From positions 3,038,001-3,102,000 of the forward strand of contig CP016490.1 of assembly GCA_002966495.1 (NCBI GenBank): a DNA stretch of 64,000 nucleotides. Direction: 5' to 3'. The position numbers and the translations under genes are program-made. Source of the stretch: Halomonas sp. GFAJ-1 (GTDB lineage: Bacteria > Pseudomonadota > Gammaproteobacteria > Pseudomonadales > Halomonadaceae). Positions 52,203-60,718 of the stretch are shown here, piece after piece. How positions within the stretch are numbered: the first letter of the stretch is position 1; each line of letters opens with the position of its first letter. The notes below the pieces were generated by a model. That model was not told the DNA's origin and did not search any database. It saw nothing but the letters and a program-made list of their open reading frames with translations.

Positions 52203-53057
52203 ATGCAAAGCAAGTACAAAATACGCCTACTAAGAACCAATTTATTGGCTGCCGCTGTGCTGCTAGCACTCTGGACACCCACCGCCCCACCTGCTGCCGC
52301 TCTGGTGCTGTGGCTCTCGGTTGGATGGCTGTTGATTACCGCGCTGCTGCTGGATTTCAGCCATCGCCGGGCTAGAGGCTTGCCCTGGCAAATGCTGGCT
52401 GGCGGCCTGCTACTTTGCTTAATTGTCGCGGCCCCGGAGCGGCACAGCATACTGATATGGGTTTTTGCAGCCGTTTACATGCTGCCGCAAAGACCTGTGG
52501 CAATCGCCTTTAACGCCAGCGCCGCCCTACTAAGCTGGATAATGATCGCCCCTTTTCTCAGCAAGCCAGAGTGGCTATTACTGCTGACAACACTAACGGC
52601 TTTAGGGCTATTGGCGGTATCGAAAACACGCCAACTGATTGATATAAACGGAGCGATCCAGCAACGCTTACGGCTAATACCGGGGCTCAACTTATGGGCT
52701 GGCGAGCAGCTATTACGCGACTTAGCTCGGGAGCAGATCCGCTCTGAACGAGAGGGGATTTACGCTGAAGTAGTCGTCATACACGTTAAACGTCACCAGC
52801 TTTGGGCATCGGCACAAAAGCTCTGCGAGTTAACTTACGCATTTGAAAACGTGTATCGCTTAAATGGCACGACGTTAGTTATATTGCTACTGTCGCGCTC
52901 GCCAAAGGAGGGCGCCCAACGCCGCGGGCTGATTTGCAATGCTCTGCCTGAAAAGGTGCTTCATTACCACACTCCGCTGATGGATGTGGAGCTTTCAACG
53001 CTCACTCTGGAAATGCTGCATACCTCTCCTGCCAAGACGTTTGGGAGCATGCCATGA
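52203..53057 (+). CDS. Membrane protein with degenerate GGDEF-like domain (first of a pair)
   Basis: 284 residues. About five to six hydrophobic segments in the first 150 residues, then a cytoplasmic domain. VVVIHVKRHQLWASAQKLCELTYAFENVYRLNGTTLVILLLS has the shape of a GGDEF half-domain, but where R-x-G-G-D-E-F should be it reads RLNGTTL. Catalysis and normal GTP binding are therefore not expected. I do not recognise a named family. It overlaps the next gene by 4 bases (ATGA), so the two are made together. Divergent from proA. Confidence 0.6.
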   Translation: MQSKYKIRLLRTNLLAAAVLLALWTPTAPPAAALVLWLSVGWLLITALLLDFSHRRARGLPWQMLAGGLLLCLIVAAPERHSILIWVFAAVYMLPQRPVAIAFNASAALLSWIMIAPFLSKPEWLLLLTTLTALGLLAVSKTRQLIDINGAIQQRLRLIPGLNLWAGEQLLRDLAREQIRSEREGIYAEVVVIHVKRHQLWASAQKLCELTYAFENVYRLNGTTLVILLLSRSPKEGAQRRGLICNALPEKVLHYHTPLMDVELSTLTLEMLHTSPAKTFGSMP

Positions 53058-53986
53058 CTGAGCATCAGCTACCAAGGTGGTTAATGACACTGGCGTACAG
53101 TGGCAGCGTCGTCGTTATGGCCGCTTATACATTGTGGCTATACGCGATGGGTGACTACCGAGAGTTATTAATCCCCTTATTTGTCACCTTACTGTTACTA
53201 ACCGCCCTATTGATGCACTACAGCCAGGGCTTAACACCCGCTATCCCGCGGGCCATTTTACTCGCAAGCACCTACGCGGTGGTTCTAGCCGCCATGTACT
53301 ATCAACCCTCTACACCGCTTATCTGGCTGGGGTTGCCTGTTGCCGCTTCTTTTTTGCTTCTGCCGTTATGGGGCGCGCTTTTTTTAAACATCCTCTGTAC
53401 CCCCCTTTGGTGGCTGCTACCCGGCACCAGTGATATTTCATCTACCTTTGCGCTGGGCTATCTCGCCCTTATTTTGCTATCAGCGCTCCCCCCCTGGGAA
53501 CATGCTCGCAGGGGGGCACTATTAAGAGCAACAGATCCCAACGACGGCGACTGCAATGCTTACCATATCGACACCTTAAAAGAGCGGTTACACAATGAGT
53601 ATCAGCGCGCAGCAATGCTTAACAAACGCCTTGCCGTGCTGGTGCTTCATCTACCCCAGCTAGATATGGCAGAAGAGCAGTTTGGACAGCGTGCTCAACT
53701 CGCGCTTCTAGGTACTCTCTGCAGCGAGGTCAATAGCCGCTGCCGCGACCATGATTTGCTGGGCCGAGCAGGCAACGCCACTTTTTGGCTAGTGCTTCCA
53801 GACACGAGTGAAAGCGGTGCTTTATTAGTACGTGAACGGCTTCAGCGCGCATTATCACGCTGCGTGCTCGTCGAAACAGGTCATTTAGACACCCGCATTA
53901 GCGTGTGTTTACCGTGCCGAACTGAAAGTTTTGAACGTTACGTGAAGCGCCTGGAAGCGCGCGCCCAGGCATTGGTTGAGGCCTAA
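53054..53986 (+). CDS. Membrane protein with degenerate GGDEF-like domain (second of a pair)
   Basis: 310 residues. Around five hydrophobic segments fill the first 155 residues. The cytoplasmic part resembles GGDEF: LNKRLAVLVLHLPQLDMAEEQFGQRAQLALLGTLCSEV, then DLLGRAGNATFWLVLPDTSESGALLVRERLQRAL, where AGNATF replaces GGDEF. The acidic catalytic residues are lost, so it is probably a non-catalytic sensor or adaptor. Same overall plan as the preceding gene, suggesting duplication followed by divergence. Confidence 0.65.
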   Translation: MTEHQLPRWLMTLAYSGSVVVMAAYTLWLYAMGDYRELLIPLFVTLLLLTALLMHYSQGLTPAIPRAILLASTYAVVLAAMYYQPSTPLIWLGLPVAASFLLLPLWGALFLNILCTPLWWLLPGTSDISSTFALGYLALILLSALPPWEHARRGALLRATDPNDGDCNAYHIDTLKERLHNEYQRAAMLNKRLAVLVLHLPQLDMAEEQFGQRAQLALLGTLCSEVNSRCRDHDLLGRAGNATFWLVLPDTSESGALLVRERLQRALSRCVLVETGHLDTRISVCLPCRTESFERYVKRLEARAQALVEA

Positions 53987-54008
53987 CCTTTTTTATTTGG
54001 AGCTTTCT

Positions 54009-55406
54009 GTGTCTGTAGTTGATTCACTCTTTGCGCTTTCGATGTCGCCAACCATGTTGCTGCTGCTGGTTTTACTCATCGCGCTGGCTGAGTCTCTCGC
54101 ACTCGTTGGTTTGCTGGTCCCTGGGGTAGTGTTAATTACCGCGGCCGCCTCTGTTGCCGGGCACCAATCCCTTGGCCTCCCCTGGCTTGTGGGCGCAGCC
54201 TTCATTGGCGCCGTACTAGGCGATGGCATTAGCTATAAGCTGGGCTACCATCACCGCGAGCAGGTAACCCAGCGCTGGCCACTGGTGCATCATCCAGAGT
54301 GGCTAGGGCGTGGCGCGCGTTTTTTTGAACGCTATGGGATCTATTCGGTGTTTATTGGCCGCTTTGTAGGCCCGGTACGCCCTATTATCCCACTAATTGC
54401 AGGTATGATGCGCATGCCTGCCCGCACGTTTTTGTGGGCCAACGTTTCATCAGCAGCGCTATGGGCGCCAGCTTATGTGCTGCCAGGCTATTTATTAGGC
54501 CGAACGTGGCAACAGCACCTAGACCTGCCACCTGACGTAGAAGCCGCTGCGATTATGATGGCCGCAAGCGTGGTAGTGCTAGCCGTGGTGTTTTCCTGGG
54601 GCAGAGCGCAGGTTGGGCGCCACGGCTGGGCGTATCTAGGCATTGCGCGCATCATTCGCCGCATCCCCTTCATGCGGCGTCCCTGGCTCTCCATGAGCCG
54701 GGCCGGAGAAGTTCCACTAGCGTCGCTTCTGCTGTTCGTCGTGGCACTCGCCAGCGTGTCCGCCTGGACGCTGCTGGTCATGCAGCACGACGGCCCCCTA
54801 CTCATAGACCTTCAGGCTCAGCGGCTATTTAACTGGCTAAGCAACGATGTGTTGGTTACCTCAAGTTTAATACTGGCAGATATCGGCGATAAGCTCGGTA
54901 TTGCAGCGCTACTCATCCCCTGGGGGCTGTGGTTTTTGGTGCACAAGCGCTGGGATGCCTTTTATCACTGGGGCGCAGCGGTGGGTGGCATTGCCCTACT
55001 AAATACCTTGGGCAAAGCTATTTTTGGTCGTGAACGGCCTTTCACCCCAGACCATCTAACGGGGTCACTCGCCTACCCTAGCGCCCACACCTCTACATCG
55101 GTGGTGGTGATTGGCCTGGCCGCTGCTTTTTTAGTGGCTGGACTGCCGCGTAAGCGCCACTTTTGGGTGTATTGGCTAGCCATTGTTCTGGCCACCCCAA
55201 TGGCGCTATCCCGCTTAGTGATAGGCGTACATTGGTTAAGTGACTTAATTGGCGGCGCCCTTCTCGGCTTGGTGGTGTGCGCGTTGGTACGGCTTAGCTG
55301 GCAGCGTCGCTACCGGTCGCCTTTGCCCCCCTGCCCGTGGGTACTGCTCGCTGGCGCATCACTGTTTCTGGTTACGTTACGCGTTATCTTCTTGCCGCCC
55401 GCATAA
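54009..55406 (+). CDS. DedA and PAP2 phosphatase fusion membrane protein
   Basis: About 465 residues. The N-terminal half is a DedA/SNARE-associated domain, with ESLALVGLLVPGVVLITAAASVAGHQ and RFVGPVRPIIPLIAGMMRMPARTFLWANVSSAALWAPAYVLPGY. The C-terminal half is a PAP2 phosphatase: KAIFGRERPF (KxxxxxxRP), PSAHTSTS and SRLVIGVHWLSDLIGG (SRxxxxxHxxxD). All three PAP2 motifs are present. Likely an integral-membrane lipid phosphatase or flippase-phosphatase, for example on undecaprenyl pyrophosphate or phosphatidic acid; the substrate is inference. GTG at 54009 follows GGAG by six bases. Confidence 0.85.
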   Translation: MSVVDSLFALSMSPTMLLLLVLLIALAESLALVGLLVPGVVLITAAASVAGHQSLGLPWLVGAAFIGAVLGDGISYKLGYHHREQVTQRWPLVHHPEWLGRGARFFERYGIYSVFIGRFVGPVRPIIPLIAGMMRMPARTFLWANVSSAALWAPAYVLPGYLLGRTWQQHLDLPPDVEAAAIMMAASVVVLAVVFSWGRAQVGRHGWAYLGIARIIRRIPFMRRPWLSMSRAGEVPLASLLLFVVALASVSAWTLLVMQHDGPLLIDLQAQRLFNWLSNDVLVTSSLILADIGDKLGIAALLIPWGLWFLVHKRWDAFYHWGAAVGGIALLNTLGKAIFGRERPFTPDHLTGSLAYPSAHTSTSVVVIGLAAAFLVAGLPRKRHFWVYWLAIVLATPMALSRLVIGVHWLSDLIGGALLGLVVCALVRLSWQRRYRSPLPPCPWVLLAGASLFLVTLRVIFLPPA

Positions 55407-55439
55407 CGGGCGGTAGCCGTACTCCATTTACTTGCCTTG

Positions 55440-56069
55440 TTAACCCAGTGCTAACCAGAAGCCTACCCCCAACATCAGCGTGCCAGCAATTCGATTAAGC
55501 AACCGCACATTGCCGCTTTTACCCAACACCTGACGTAGCGTTTTACCGCCGGTGGCGTAAACCAGCATGCTGGCAAACTCAATGGTAAGAATAACTACAA
55601 TCAAAATGCTAAGCTGCGGTGCTAGTGGGCGACTGCTATCTAAAAACGGCGGTAGCAACACCATAAAAAACGCCCAGCCTTTAGGGTTTGCAACGGCAGT
55701 GACGAGCCCTTGCATGGCCAGTTGCAACCGCCCAGCAGCAGGACCAGCATCCAGTTCACTGGGGATCGCCATGCGCCCCCGGGAGCGCCACATCATAACT
55801 CCCAGGTAGGCAAGATAAGCACCACCTGCCCATTTGAAAGCAGTAAACAGCTCAGGCTGACGAAGCATTAAGGCGGCAACGCCAGCGCCGGCTGCTGCAG
55901 CTACAAAACCAACCCCAATTAGCTCCCCCGCCATCATCCAAAGCGTACGCTTAACGCCCTGGGTCATACCCAGCACCATGGCAAGGGTCATACACATGCC
56001 TGGCGTAAGCGAAACAAACAAGAAAGTTGGCAAAAACACCGACAACATGGCCCAGGACATCACCGTCAC
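55440..56069 (-). CDS. LysE/RhtB-family amino-acid exporter
   Basis: 209 residues, about six transmembrane helices. The N-terminal FLFVSLTPGMCMTLAMVLGMTQGVKRTLWMMAGELIGVG matches the LysE/RhtB signature (PGP..., G...G). GLVTAVANPKGWAFFMVLLPPFLDSS is the second signature. Exports an amino acid or homoserine-lactone-like compound; the substrate is not predictable. The GTG start shares GTGA with the ubiX stop. Confidence 0.93.
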   Translation of the reverse strand: MTVMSWAMLSVFLPTFLFVSLTPGMCMTLAMVLGMTQGVKRTLWMMAGELIGVGFVAAAAGAGVAALMLRQPELFTAFKWAGGAYLAYLGVMMWRSRGRMAIPSELDAGPAAGRLQLAMQGLVTAVANPKGWAFFMVLLPPFLDSSRPLAPQLSILIVVILTIEFASMLVYATGGKTLRQVLGKSGNVRLLNRIAGTLMLGVGFWLALG

Positions 56070-56743
56070 AAATCCTTATGTTGTATATCGCTGGATGGCT
56101 GGTGCGCTTCTCCCCAACGCGGCATCAGGCGGTGACTAATGCCCAACTGATTGAGGATTCGGGCGACAATGAAATCAATAAGGTCTTCGATGGTTTGCGG
56201 CTGGTGATAAAACCCTGGCGCGGCAGGGAGGATCACTACGCCTAGTCGACTAAGCGCCAGCATATGTTCTAAGTGAATGGGAGAAAAAGGGCTTTCCCGG
56301 GGTACCATCACCAAGGTTCGACGCTCCTTGATGGCGACATCTGCCGCGCGCTCAATTAAGTTGTTGCTTGCTCCGGTGGCCACCGCAGAGAGAGTCCCTG
56401 TAGAGCAAGGACACACCACCATTGCCGAAGGTGCACCCGAACCGGACGCCACAGGCGCCATCCAGTCCTCACGCCCGAAACAACGAATTTGCCCCGGTTT
56501 AGCTCCACTACGCTGGCTTAACGCCTCGACTAAACGCGCAGGTTGCGCTGGCAGCGATACCTCTGTTTCAGTGGCTATCACCATGTGTGCGGCTTTGGAT
56601 ATCATCACCCATACTTCATGCTCGGCCTCTACCAGCACATCGATCAACCGTAAACCATATTGCGCCCCCGATGCACCGGTTAGGGCCACGGTAACCGGTG
56701 GTTTAAAAGTAGAACCTGGGCTATCTGAACGAATCTTCGCCAC
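56066..56743 (-). CDS. ubiX: Flavin prenyltransferase UbiX
   Basis: Makes prenylated FMN, the cofactor of UbiD-type decarboxylases in ubiquinone synthesis. 225 residues with a short N-terminal extension. TGASGAQYGLRLIDVLVEAEHEVWVMISKAAHMVI is the FMN-binding N-terminus. VVCPCSTGTLSAVATGASNNLIERAADVAIKERRTLVMVPRESPFSPIHLEHMLALSRLGVVILPAAPGFYHQP carries the conserved active-site stretch. Five bases after mpl; coupled to the exporter gene. Confidence 0.97.
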   Translation of the reverse strand: MAKIRSDSPGSTFKPPVTVALTGASGAQYGLRLIDVLVEAEHEVWVMISKAAHMVIATETEVSLPAQPARLVEALSQRSGAKPGQIRCFGREDWMAPVASGSGAPSAMVVCPCSTGTLSAVATGASNNLIERAADVAIKERRTLVMVPRESPFSPIHLEHMLALSRLGVVILPAAPGFYHQPQTIEDLIDFIVARILNQLGISHRLMPRWGEAHQPSSDIQHKDL

Positions 56744-56748
56744 GCAAC

Positions 56749-58125
56749 TTACTCCTTAACGGCTAATGCGGTTAATAGGCGTTCATGGACACCTTCAAAG
56801 CCACCATTCGACATGACGACAATACGGTCTTGCGGTGACGCTTGGGTGACAACGGCCTCGACCAGCGACTCAATAGTGCTAAATAGCTGAGCGCACTCGC
56901 CCTGCTCTGCCACTAACGTTTCCATTGACCAATCAAGGCCTTCGGGCTGAAACCAAAACACCGCGTCCGCTTCAGCGACGCTGTCATTTAATTGCTCACG
57001 CAGTGCACCTAAACGCATGGTATTGGAGCGAGGCTCAATCACCGCTAACAAACGCCCCTTGGTAGTGGCCGCACGCAGCCCTTGTAACGTAGCGGCGATA
57101 GCGGTTGGGTGATGGGCAAAATCATCAATCACCTGCACTCCCCCTACTTCACCTAGCACCTCTTGTCGGCGCCGGGGGGTCTGAAAACGCGACAGAGCAG
57201 CACATGCACGGGGCAAATCAACCCCACAGCGATGCGCCGCCGCCAGCGCTGCCAAGGCATTGCGGGCATTGTGTTCTCCGGTTAATGACCACTCTACAAC
57301 GCCGTCTTCCTCCCCATTAACACCGCGATACAGCACCTGAAAACGGCTGCCATCCGAGCGCTCCAGGCTTAGCTGCCACTCGCTGGTGGCTAAGCAACCA
57401 AAGCGCTCTACTGGCGTCCAGGCACCCATCTCTAGCACCCGCTCCAAGGCAGGCTGCTGGTCGGCGATCAGCAGTTGGCCTTTGCTGGGTACCGTGCGCA
57501 CTAGGTGGTGAAACTGGCGCTCAATAGCCGCTAGATCAGGAAAAATATCCGCATGATCAAACTCAAGGTTATTCAGCACCGCAATGGTGGGGCGGTAATG
57601 TACAAACTTAGAGCGTTTATCAAAAAAAGCGGTGTCGTATTCATCTGCCTCAACCACAAACGGCGCTTTGGGGCTGCCCAGTCGGGCAGACACACCAAAG
57701 TTACGCGGCACACCGCCAATTAAAAAACCGGGGGCCTGCCCTGCACTCTCTAACAGCCATGCCAATAGGCTTGCTGTGGTTGTTTTACCGTGGGTACCGG
57801 CTACCGCAATCACCTGCCGATTAGGCAACACATGGTCGGCAAGCCACTGGGCGCCCGAGGTGTAGCGCAGCCCGCTATTGAGCAGCTCCTCAACCTCGGG
57901 GTTACCCCGAGAGAGCGCATTACCCACCACCACCATGTCGATTGCCGCTGACAAATTTTCCGCACGGTAGCCTTCCATTAACGTAATGCCTGCTTGTTCA
58001 AGCTGGATACTCATGGGGGGGTAAACATTGGCGTCGGAGCCACTGACCTGATGCCCCAACTCCCGAGCCAACAACGCCAAGCTACCCATAAAGGTGCCAC
58101 AAATACCGATAATATGGAGATGCAT
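56749..58125 (-). CDS. mpl: UDP-N-acetylmuramate:L-alanyl-gamma-D-glutamyl-meso-diaminopimelate ligase
   Basis: Murein recycling ligase. About 458 residues. The N-terminal Rossmann domain starts MHLHIIGICGTFMGSLALLARELGHQVSGSD. The Mur-ligase ATP loop is AVAGTHGKTTTASLLAWLLESAG. EADEYDTAFFDKRSKFVHYRPTIAVLNNLEFDHADIF is the Mpl-specific central region. DDFAHHPTAI lies in the C-terminal domain. ATG at 58125 follows AGGAG; the frame extends upstream without support. It complements the cell-wall cluster elsewhere in the window. Confidence 0.95.
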   Translation of the reverse strand: MHLHIIGICGTFMGSLALLARELGHQVSGSDANVYPPMSIQLEQAGITLMEGYRAENLSAAIDMVVVGNALSRGNPEVEELLNSGLRYTSGAQWLADHVLPNRQVIAVAGTHGKTTTASLLAWLLESAGQAPGFLIGGVPRNFGVSARLGSPKAPFVVEADEYDTAFFDKRSKFVHYRPTIAVLNNLEFDHADIFPDLAAIERQFHHLVRTVPSKGQLLIADQQPALERVLEMGAWTPVERFGCLATSEWQLSLERSDGSRFQVLYRGVNGEEDGVVEWSLTGEHNARNALAALAAAHRCGVDLPRACAALSRFQTPRRRQEVLGEVGGVQVIDDFAHHPTAIAATLQGLRAATTKGRLLAVIEPRSNTMRLGALREQLNDSVAEADAVFWFQPEGLDWSMETLVAEQGECAQLFSTIESLVEAVVTQASPQDRIVVMSNGGFEGVHERLLTALAVKE

Positions 58126-58348
58126 GGGGTAGCTCCTTTCCCTTTGCTGTAAAAGCCGACATGACATATAGAAAATAGCCGCTGAGATTAGCACGCTAAG
58201 CCACGCTGCTCATCCCATCATCATTGCGGCTTCACGTCACGGGGCTAGAAAGTGACAAATTCGGCGTATTGTTGCAGGATGCGCGCATCCATTTAACAAA
58301 CCACTTAACCACATCGCCTAGCCACGGTGTTGGTCAGAGGAACTATCC

Positions 58349-58735
58349 ATGCGCATTCTGATTCGTTATTTTTTCCGCGGCCTACGTCTTGTACTCGCAC
58401 CGGTCATGCTGATCTCAGAAAAGCTTTCTACACCAAAATCGGTAGAGCGCACCCCTGAAGAGCAGGCCGAGGTAGATCAAGCGTGCAAAAGCCTAGCGCT
58501 GTATCAATTTCGCACCTGCCCTTTTTGTATCAAAGTACGCAAAGAAATTGCCCGACTGGGGCTAAAAATTGAAACACGGGACGCTCAGTTAGATCCCGAG
58601 CATAAAAAGGCGCTACAAGAAGGCGGCGGCAAAGTTAAAGTCCCCTGCCTGAAAATCACCCATGAAGATGGGCGGCACGAATGGCTTTACGAGTCGGATG
58701 CCATTAATCGCTTGCTACATAAACGCTTTGGCTAA
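58349..58735 (+). CDS. Glutaredoxin-like protein with N-terminal hydrophobic anchor
   Basis: 128 residues. An N-terminal basic/hydrophobic stretch (MRILIRYFFRGLRLVLAPVMLISEKL) probably attaches it to the inner membrane face. A glutaredoxin fold (about 50-128) follows with active-site CPFC in YQFRTCPFCIKVRKEIARLGL, the cis-Pro loop KVKVPCLKI and a late YESDAINRLL. It likely reduces disulfides or mixed glutathione disulfides. Followed by a weak hairpin terminator. Divergent from mpl. Confidence 0.85.
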   Translation: MRILIRYFFRGLRLVLAPVMLISEKLSTPKSVERTPEEQAEVDQACKSLALYQFRTCPFCIKVRKEIARLGLKIETRDAQLDPEHKKALQEGGGKVKVPCLKITHEDGRHEWLYESDAINRLLHKRFG

Positions 58736-58749
58736 AAAACTTGCTTAAG

Positions 58750-58767
58750 GCAGGCCATTTGGCCTGC
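58750..58767 (+). terminator. Hairpin after the glutaredoxin gene
   Basis: GCAGGCC, loop ATTT, GGCCTGC followed by TAGTTTAC: a 7-pair stem with a poor U-tract, 15 bases after the stop. Confidence 0.55.
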
Positions 58768-59011
58768 TAGTTTACTGTCAACAGCATCAACTTTCGTCTA
58801 AACACCTCGCGCCGCCCTGCCGCTTTTAGCCATCTCATTCGGCAGATGAATGATACGTGTCATTATTTCGATTGTATGACGCAACAGGCTCTCTCTATGT
58901 TAGCTAGATAGCTTACGAGCTGGCCGTGTCTGTTTTACGGGTCACCTATGAACAACAGCACCGTGACCAACGTGTAGAACGAACAATAAACAATCATTCA
59001 TGGGAACGATT

Positions 59012-60583
59012 ATGACGCTCAAAAAAACGCTACTAGCCTCCATTATTGGCGCCGCTGTTGCGGGCACTGCAATGCTACCGATGGCGGCAAGCGCTGAAAC
59101 ACTGCGTATTGGCTACTCTGCTGACCCTGAAACTCTCGACCTCCATGAGCAGCTTTCGGGCGGCGTATTACGCTTTTCACACTTAGCCTTTGACCCGCTG
59201 GTTCGCTGGACCAAAGACTTTCAATTTGAAGCGCGGCTGGCCACTGAGTGGGAGCAAGTAGACGACACCCATATGCGCATGACGCTGCGTGAAGGCGTTA
59301 CCTTCCACTCCGGCAACGAATTCACTGCCAAAGACGTGGTATGGACCATTGAGCGTTTAAAAGAGAGCCCAGACTATCGCGCTATTTTTGAGCCGATAGC
59401 CAGCGTTGAAGCGATTGATGACTACACCGTAGAAATCACCACTACTGAGCCCTACCCGCTGCTGCTCAACCTTGCTACCTACATTTTCCCCATGGATAGC
59501 GAGTTTTACACCGGCGAAACCGACGACGGAAACGACAAATCAGAAATCGTTAAAGCGGGCAACTCCTTTGCATCGCGCAACGTCTCCGGTACCGGCCCGT
59601 TCATCGTCACCGACCGCCGCCAGGGTGTACGGGTTGATTTTGAGCGTTTCGAAGATTACTGGGATACCGAAACTGAAGGCAATGTTTCACGCATCGTACT
59701 GACGCCCATTGCTGAAAACGCCTCCCGCGTTGCGGCGCTTCTCTCTGGCGGCGTTGATTTTATTGATGCCGTACCGCCTAACGATTTAGACCGTGTTCGC
59801 GATGCCCAAGGTGCAAACCTTTATGAAATTCCCGGCACGCGCATCATCGGCTTCCAGCTGAATGAAGAGCGGGTTGAAGCCTTCCAGGACGCTCGCGTCC
59901 GCCAAGCGGTTGACCTTGCCATCAACCAAGAGGGCATTGCCGACCGCTTAATGCGCGGTTTCGCAACGCCCGCAGGCCAGTTCTCTCCTGAAGGCTATTC
60001 GGGCCACAATCCTGACCTGGTTCCGCGTTACGATCTGGAGCGGGCCCAGGAACTAATGGCGGAAGCAGGCTATGAAGACGGCTTTAGCGTGGAAATGATT
60101 GCGCCGAACAACCGCTACGTTAACGATGCGCAAATCGCCCAGGCGGTTGCTAACATGTTGGCGCGTATCAACATTGATGTCAGCTTACGCACAATGCCAT
60201 TAGCCCAATATTGGCCGGAATACGACACCCGTCAATCAGACATGGCCATGATTGGCTGGCACTCTGATACCGAAGACAGCGCTAACTTCTTCCAGTATCT
60301 CTCCTTCTGTATTGATGAAGAGACGGGTGCGGGCCAGTACAACTACGGCAGCTACTGCAACGAAGAGATTGATGCGCTAGTTACACAAGCGGACAGCGAA
60401 ACCAATCTTGAAAAACGTAACGAAATGCTACGTGAAGCTGAAGCCATGCTTTATGAAGATGTTGGCTACGTCATGCTTCACTGGCAGAACCTTGCGTATG
60501 CCGCCGCCGATGGTATCAACATTGAGCCGGTCGTTAACGCCACCGACTTCCCCTACCTGGGTGATTTGGTCATCGACCGCTAA
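59012..60583 (+). CDS. Dipeptide/oligopeptide ABC transporter substrate-binding protein
   Basis: Periplasmic receptor, family 5 (SBP_bac_5). About 523 residues. The signal peptide MTLKKTLLASIIGAAVAGTAMLPMAASA is cut before ETLRIGYSADPETLDLHEQLS. AFDPLVRWTKDFQFEARLATEWEQVDDTHMRMTLREGVTFHSGNEFTAKDVVWTIERL is the family core. Ligand could be peptides, opines or other small compounds; sequence alone does not decide. ATG at 59012 is used, with GGGA ahead. It heads a five-gene transporter operon separated from the permeases by a hairpin. Confidence 0.92.
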   Translation: MTLKKTLLASIIGAAVAGTAMLPMAASAETLRIGYSADPETLDLHEQLSGGVLRFSHLAFDPLVRWTKDFQFEARLATEWEQVDDTHMRMTLREGVTFHSGNEFTAKDVVWTIERLKESPDYRAIFEPIASVEAIDDYTVEITTTEPYPLLLNLATYIFPMDSEFYTGETDDGNDKSEIVKAGNSFASRNVSGTGPFIVTDRRQGVRVDFERFEDYWDTETEGNVSRIVLTPIAENASRVAALLSGGVDFIDAVPPNDLDRVRDAQGANLYEIPGTRIIGFQLNEERVEAFQDARVRQAVDLAINQEGIADRLMRGFATPAGQFSPEGYSGHNPDLVPRYDLERAQELMAEAGYEDGFSVEMIAPNNRYVNDAQIAQAVANMLARINIDVSLRTMPLAQYWPEYDTRQSDMAMIGWHSDTEDSANFFQYLSFCIDEETGAGQYNYGSYCNEEIDALVTQADSETNLEKRNEMLREAEAMLYEDVGYVMLHWQNLAYAAADGINIEPVVNATDFPYLGDLVIDR

Positions 60584-60616
60584 ACCTGACGTTTTACTAC
60601 GTTAATCGGCAAGGAT

Positions 60617-60653
60617 GCTTCGCTCTCCAGGACACTGGGGGGCGAAGCGTTTT
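60617..60653 (+). terminator. Intercistronic attenuator hairpin
   Basis: GCTTCGC..TCCAG, loop, CTGGG..GCGAAGC followed by GTTTTATG. A long stem with a short U-tract between the receptor gene and the permease genes, of the type that lowers downstream expression so the receptor is made in excess. Confidence 0.7.
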
Positions 60654-60718
60654 ATGTGTGAACGGCTAGCAACCCTACTTTTCTTTTCATTAAACCTATT
60701 GCATAGGTGGCGTACGCC

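Noticed and set aside
55395..55413. CCGCCCG/CGGGCGG hairpin at the end of the DedA-PAP2 gene
   Set aside because: Overlaps the stop codon and lacks a U-tract; may be chance in GC-rich coding DNA.
58851..58862. TGATACGTGTCA near-palindrome before the ABC receptor gene
   Set aside because: Too short and imperfect to assign to a regulator without comparison to relatives.
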